Positions 58,132-64,000 of a DNA stretch of 64,000 nucleotides are shown in pieces. The notes beneath the pieces are model-generated. The model was not told the origin of the DNA. It worked only from the letters and a program-made list of their open reading frames with translations, and ran no database searches. Location of the stretch: positions 3,889,144-3,953,143 of the forward strand of contig JANPWX010000247.1 in assembly GCA_024734555.1 (NCBI GenBank), given 5' to 3'. Source of the DNA: Trochalopteron elliotii. Lineage: Eukaryota; Chordata; Aves; Passeriformes; Leiothrichidae. Within the stretch, counting starts at the first letter, position 1. Each line of letters opens with the position of its first letter. A program made the translations under genes and the position numbers.

Positions 58132-61100
58132 CTTAATTATGTTCAAAAAATTACAGTGAGTTTATAAGAATAAAGCATAAAGATTACATTAGTCTCAAAC
58201 TGCTTGAATTTTGATAAACCACCATTATTTGCAGCAGATATTAATTTTAACTTTGGAATACATTCTTCTGTATACAAATGAATAAAGTATGAGAATAAAA
58301 AGGTAAATTTTGTCTTTCATGTATGGCATAATAGAGAAATACATTATATAGAAAGGTCACAGTTTAATTTTAAAGGCTGCGAATAAAATCTTTCCCAGCA
58401 CTTTGCTTCATTTACAAAAATAGCTTCAGAATTACAAGGATTTTATAATGTCAGCCCTTAATTTATAAAAAACTCTGATGCATTTTTAAAAGTTATATCC
58501 CTATATAAAAATATATAAGGCTATATAGAGATATATGAAGGACAATTATATGGTAATCTTGTTTTTAGACTGTCTATATGTTCATTACTTAACAGAGACT
58601 ATTTTTAAACTATTTTTTAAGGTTTTTAAAAATACTTAAAAATAACATGGCAGGGATAGACTAACATTTTTAGTGAAAGAATACTAGCTATATTGCTCTC
58701 ACAATACATTTTCTGAAACAGACATAATTACAAAAACTGATCTAGACACAGATAAAAAAAACCTGCTAAATACTGAGCATCTTCAGACTAGGGGTGAAAT
58801 TATGATTAATTAGGAATATACATGTAAGAGTTTAGTGAACATGTTAAAAAATGATGTAGTGAAATAGAATAAAAGTGATAACAAGTGCTTTTTAAACCAT
58901 TTTACTGCAACTCATTATGAATGTCCATTTGAAATTAACAGAATGTTACATAACAGAAGACACATGGTAGGCTGGGGATAGTGATTTTCCTTATTGATTC
59001 TTTAGGTAAAGTGTGTTTTTTTAAATTCCTTTTGAGAAAATTGTTTGTTATACGAAAATCAGAAGGGAAGTTTTAGTACTTTGTGCTAATGATACAGAGT
59101 TCCCTATTAGATTTCAATTGTGGGACCTTTTGGGGGACATTTGAATGTTTTGTGCTAATCTTCCAAGAAAAAAGTGCTCTGATTTCAGTTGCATATCACT
59201 GGTGCTTCCAAAATAATGGTAGTAGTAATGCCTGCATTATCTGCAGTAGCAGCATTATTATCAGTCATGATCTAGTGTTGGAGAACAGGACATTAAACAA
59301 GGCCATTCAAAGCCATAGTAGTCAATACATTTAATAAACAATATCAAGCAAAACAAGGTCTGTGATTCTAGGCATTAGGTTGATGAACTTATCCTGTCTA
59401 GTATGTAAGTTTATAAATATTTAAAGTAAGTGTGAGACAGTCAACCTTACACTTCCCCTGTGTAAAGAGAAGCCATATGCTTTGAATCAAAAATTACTTA
59501 GGCTTTAGGGCCAAAAAAAAAAAATCAAAATTAATAACTTGAAAAAACTTCAGGAAATCTTAAAAAACATCTTAAATCTTCCCACTTTTTTCTGAAATTG
59601 TAGTTTTCATCTACAAACAACATGAACTGTCCTGGACATACAACAGTTCTCATGAAAACTTCAGTGAGTGTAAGAAGGAGAGCAGTATTAAATAGATTTC
59701 ATTTAGAACCCAAAGATCAGTGACCTTTTCAACACTGGTAAATTTCAGCTTAGAAAAGTTTGAAGGATAGAAATTTTCTCTAAACAAATCTCTGGTTTTT
59801 ATTTGCTTCAAAAAGATGCTTGAGATATTTTAACAATAAAAATACTTCAATGAACTTTGAAACAACTTCTGATTTTAAAACAAGACATTTTTTCTTACTT
59901 GGGTGGAGTTTTTTATGCTAAAACTTAAGGACAGCCTTCAAAATGCATACAGAATTGATTCTGAGATTTTCACCAGTAGAATTCTATTTAACGCTATAAA
60001 GATCTTATAGATACTTCTATTTTGGGGAAAAAGCTATTCTCAGAGACCAATTTCAGCAAAATATTAAATCACATATTCCTGCCTGCAAATTCACCCAAGC
60101 GGGAGTTCCATGGCTCCCAGATCAGTAATCAGTTCCCTTTCACATCATACTGTGAGGTGGCTTGATGGGTCATTGCAGGTCTCAGGTAAATCTCTCCTGC
60201 GTCATACAGCAGCACATGGCAATTCGTTGTGCAGTCATATGCTTACCTTGTAAAATTTTCCACTTTGCTCCTAAGACTTTATAACAATACTGCAAAACTC
60301 CTCCTGGCAACAGGACAGACTTTGTGTTTGAAATTTAGAAACTTGGCTTTATTTTTTCCCATTTCAGGTACAATCTGAATATTCAAATTTTCCTCTCAGC
60401 ATGTTTTTTTCCATATGCTACCTCCCTGAATCTGACCTGCACCAGCCATTCCAAACTTGAACACTGAAAATGACATTTCTTCAGTGTACTTCTGTATTAA
60501 ACTGCTATACCATTTCAGTATGACAGTGTATGTTAGTTAGTGATTAATGGAGAAAGAAAGAAATTTGCAAGTTCATCTTTTGTGGTTAAATTTGCAGCAG
60601 TGAAAGTCCAGTGTATCTGGCCTCTGTCACCTAATATGTTAAAAAGCCATCAAATATGTCCTATTTGGAAACTCTCCTGTGTTTACAAACATTGAGATCT
60701 GTGTGTAGAACTCTACATTTAGCATTTTTAGGGGTTTTAATGCCACTGGAAGCTCTGGTTGCTGCTGGCCTCTGTCTGTCTTCTCTTACCATCTTATGTC
60801 CAGTAGTATTACATCTTAGAATGGGCTGGAAACTCATTATCTGGGCTTTTTGGACCATGGCAATTTGACTAAGTAAGAGGAAGTTCAGTTATTAATGCCA
60901 GGAACAACATGCTTCTTTACCAAATATGTACTAATATCATGACCAATATCAATGCTGATGGATCATATATATAATAAGACAGTATTTGGATTCATATTTA
61001 AGCCTCAGGATCCAGGAAGATGTCCTTAGCAGACAAGTTTTTAGGAACCTGCCTTTTTCTTTGCTGCAGATTAGGGAAATGATAGGAATCAGTTCAGTCA

Positions 61101-63235
61101 CACAACAATGGACTGAAAAAAAAAAAAAAGTTTTGTAACAAACACTGTCTTTAAATGAAACATAGTTTGAATTGAATAAATTAATGGCTGTTAAAGCCAG
61201 ACATATTGTGTGTGTGAAGGTAAAAGACAAAGAAGGCAGGTGAGGGAGAGGGAGCAAAATGAATAGTAGAAAAAAATTCTTTGTGGAATAAACAAACACC
61301 TTCACATGGTCAAATGCACCATCTGAAGTTTTTGTTTTTCTTGCTCCACTGCACTGATGTATTTTGACAGGATATTTTGTTCTGCCTCTAGGGTTTTTAG
61401 GGAAAAGGAACTCATGGGCTATTACTGTTCCAGTGAAGAGTTTTGACTGAAATGTTTTGGCTCATTTCCTTGAGCTATGCATTAGCCAGATGGTTTGATG
61501 CATGTACCATGCCACCCTGTTTGATCCTGCTGTTGGACTTCAGCTCCTGCTCCACTGTCAAAGGGAAGGATTATTATGAACGTTCTCATTAATATTCACA
61601 CTGAAGAGTGATCTGACTGCCACTTCACTCGTACTGCAGGTTAAGTGAGGGTGCCCTGTCAAAACAGAGAAAAATCTTTACCTCTACTAATGCAAACCAG
61701 TCTGAGAGAGGATTTTGAGCAGAAAATTAGATTCCAGTATTAAGGGCTTCCCTCTTCTTTGACAAAGATTTACTATGACAAAATCTCTTCTTCATTACAA
61801 AATAAGAAAAACAGTATCTAACTCTTTCAGAGGGAAGAAAAATATATTCTACAAGGTTTTGTGAAAAAATACTTTCATAAAAATTGATAGAATTGTGAAC
61901 TTATTAACAACATGACTGAATTTGATGCAGTACTTAAAATCCCTGCTCATGGGCAGGACCTATACATCGCATAAACCAGAAATTTCTTATGGATGGGTAT
62001 CCAAAGAAGAGCTAAAAGGTGCAAGGAAAACTGAAGCACTCTGTCATCCATCCAGTCCTAACAGGAGGTAACACCCCGCAGAGCTGAGGGCAAACACACC
62101 CTGTGACAGAGCAGTTTCCCCTAAGCCTGCTTTCCAAAGGTGCTGGGCAAGTTCAGGGGGAAAAATCATCTGGGTGCTCTTAACACGAGAAAAAATCATA
62201 TAGAGAGGTATCGAAATTTTGAGAACATAGCTTTAAACACAGTGGGAAACCTAGTCTTTATGCAAGGAACTTAGGTATCTGCTGCATTTCTTAACAGCTG
62301 ATTCCTGCTATCCAGAGATTAAAGATGTCAACCTACACTGACTCAAAATTGATCATACATTAAATGGCCAAAACTATTTCCTGTTCCCAAAATGACTTTC
62401 CAGGACAACTTTTTTCTTCTTTAGAACACACTGAACGAATGAGAGTATAGTGTTACTGGTCTTAGTGAAGTATGTTATTGAAGTGAGAAGATGCCAAAGA
62501 AGATGATTGCCTCTGTCAGCCCACATAAGGCAACATTTAAAATTTCCTTCACCATATATGATTTGCTGAATTCCTGTGATACTGATTTCCAGAGGTTGGC
62601 CATAAACCAAGAAGAAGAAAAGATGTGATGGGAGTTCTAACTCAAAGAAATGTTTCTACCATGACTGAATATGAAAAGTTTTATGATTTTGATAAAGATC
62701 TGCAACTTACATAGAATTCATTTGGCTTCTGTGCAGGAACGATCACCCTCTTGGATTTTGCCTATTAATCTTGGAAAAAGAACCATTCTGTGTGAGACTG
62801 TGTGAGAAAGGATGCCAAATTCCTACTCATGGCATAGTCTGCAAGTTCAGTATAAATTAGCCTACATGTTTTCTCTCATGTAGTTGAGTGCTATGTATCC
62901 ACAGTGCATTAGCTTCTGTTTACTCTAGACAGTTACAACAATGGAAAAGGTCCATGAACCTTCTACATGCCAAAATATACAGAAAAAACAGTCTCAGTCT
63001 GAGCAATTATCGGCATATTTATGCTTATCCCAAGATCAACAAAAATCCATCTGGTAGAATATATATTATCTTATTAGACAACAGTTGCTACAACATAAAT
63101 AGCTTTTGTTACAAATAACAGCTTGCATAAGAATCTGGTAAAATACCAGAAAGGTAATGCCTTGAAAAGGATTTAGCTCTGGGCAAGAACTTAAGGGTGC
63201 AAGTGTAAATACCAGGAAGATGCCTAAACCCAAAA

Positions 63236-64000
63236 ATCATAGTATAATAGAATAGAATTATAGAATTATTGGGGTTGGAAGGGTCCTTAAAGATCATCTA
63301 GTTCTAATTCCCATACCATAGGGAAGGAGACTTTTCACTAGACACAGTTGGTCAGAGCTCCATGAAGCCTGGCCTTTGAATACCTCAAAGAATGGGGCAT
63401 TCACAACTTCTCTGGACAACCTGTTCCAGTGTCTCACCACCCTCACAGAAAAAAAGTTTCTTTCAAATACCTAATCTGAACCTACTCTCTTGTAGTTTGC
63501 ATCCGTTCCCCTTTGTTCTGTCACTACAGGTCCTTGTAAAAAGTCTCTATCTTTAAGCTCCCTTCAGGTACTGGAAGGCTGCAATTAGGGTACTCCAAAG
63601 CCTTCTCTTTTCCCGACTAACCAAATTCAACTCTCTCAGCCTGTCTTTGTAGGAGAGATACTCCAGCCTTCTGATCATCTTGGAAGTCCTTCTCTGGACT
63701 CACAGGTCCATGTCCTTGCAGTGGTGGGGACTCCAGAGCTGGATGCAGCACTGCAGGTGGGATCTCACCAGAGAGGGGAGAGAGGGGCAGAATCCTATCC
63801 CTCACCCTGCTGCACACACTACTTTGGATGCAGCCCAGGACATTCTGGGCTGTGAGCACCCATGGCTGAGTCATGTCCAGCCTCTCACCCACCCACACCC
63901 CCAAGTCCTTCCTCAGCAGTGCTGCTCTGATCTGTTCATCCCCAGGCTGTGATGATACTGGGGGGTGCCCTGACCCAGATGCACAACCTTGCATTTGGTC
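63236..64000 (-). mobile_element. CR1 LINE, 3' region, antisense, running off the right edge
   Basis: The left end carries the reversed CR1 tail with degenerate octamers (ATAGAATAGAATTATAGAATT), then GGGGTTGGAAGGGTCC, AAAGATCATCTAG, CTTCTCTGGACAACCTGTTCC, CTCACCACCCTCACAG and TTCTCTGGACTCACAGG. It finishes at the window edge with GATGCACAACCTTGCATTTGG. At least 765 bp are present. Frames in both strands (63617-63994, 63680-63952) are parts of this element and not genes. Confidence 0.9.

Larger units (their letters stand above)
52076..63235. other. About 11 kb of AT-rich DNA with no recognised transposon or gene
   Basis: This is the longest stretch in the window without a repeat that I recognise. 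It contains a 17-bp tandem duplication (54324-54357), a perfect hairpin (56049-56076), an AAAG-type purine patch (57207-57238) and a 20-bp perfect palindrome (58112-58131), along with many T-rich and A-rich runs. A weak minus-strand exon-like patch lies at 53832-53960. No coding gene can be supported. Very old, unrecognised repeats may be present. Confidence 0.45.

Noticed and set aside
63617..63994. 125-codon minus-strand frame at the right edge
   Set aside because: It is part of the antisense CR1; similar frames are a common by-product of CR1 3' regions and are not separate genes.
1..64000. CRISPR arrays, tRNA/rRNA genes, prophage or bacterial operons
   Set aside because: No regularly spaced direct repeats, cloverleaf-type sequences or ribosome-binding-site-led gene strings were seen. 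The content is vertebrate nuclear DNA.

Overview
This window looks like AT-rich, intron- or intergenic-type nuclear DNA from a bird, most likely a songbird or another neoavian species. The evidence is a set of CR1 retrotransposons, several with the avian CR1 3' end (CATAGAAT-type octamers next to GGGTTGGAAGGG-type sequence, read on the antisense strand), together with many solo or partial endogenous-retrovirus LTRs of types that are abundant in passerine genomes. I see no bacterial-type operons, CRISPR arrays, tRNA or rRNA genes, and no complete protein-coding gene. Almost all open frames of 60 to 220 codons are chance frames or lie inside LTR and CR1 sequence.

Layout. Bases 3-191 hold the only convincing coding sequence, the last 62 codons of a host gene that I cannot name; its probable 3' UTR runs to about 975. 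A solo LTR (family A, plus strand, 981-1709) follows directly. Two inverted partial LTRs of family D lie at 4.96-5.25 kb and 5.70-6.48 kb; the second carries a 177-bp duplication with telomere-like CCCTAA motifs. CR1 copies lie at 8.73-9.51 kb and 10.5-11.6 kb, a worn family B LTR at 12.07-12.46 kb, and a family C LTR at 16.0-16.8 kb. A nested CR1-in-CR1 lies at 18.6-19.74 kb. Family E, B and F LTRs are at 21.4, 24.9 and 28.1 kb, and a possible LTR (G) is at 29.3-29.86 kb.

The second half holds the mirror copy of family A (32939-33627, minus strand), a G-rich/pyrimidine-rich tract at 34.9-35.05 kb, a CR1 abutting a family D LTR (37.1-38.27 kb), a compact LTR with TATA and polyA signals (38.7-39.25 kb), the mirror copy of family E (43.9-44.35 kb), a TTTC microsatellite (49.17-49.29 kb), the mirror copy of family B (51.57-52.07 kb), about 11 kb with no recognisable repeat, and a final CR1 running off the right edge.

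The sequence records repeated retroelement insertion, mostly reduced to solo LTRs, in a gene-poor region downstream of one gene. I found no evidence for a new multi-gene biological system. The most useful observations are the two family A LTRs with readable 6-bp target duplications, the nested CR1, the telomere-like tandem duplication inside an LTR, several perfect hairpins or palindromes, and the unidentified C-terminal exon. LTR family letters are local to this annotation and are not database names.
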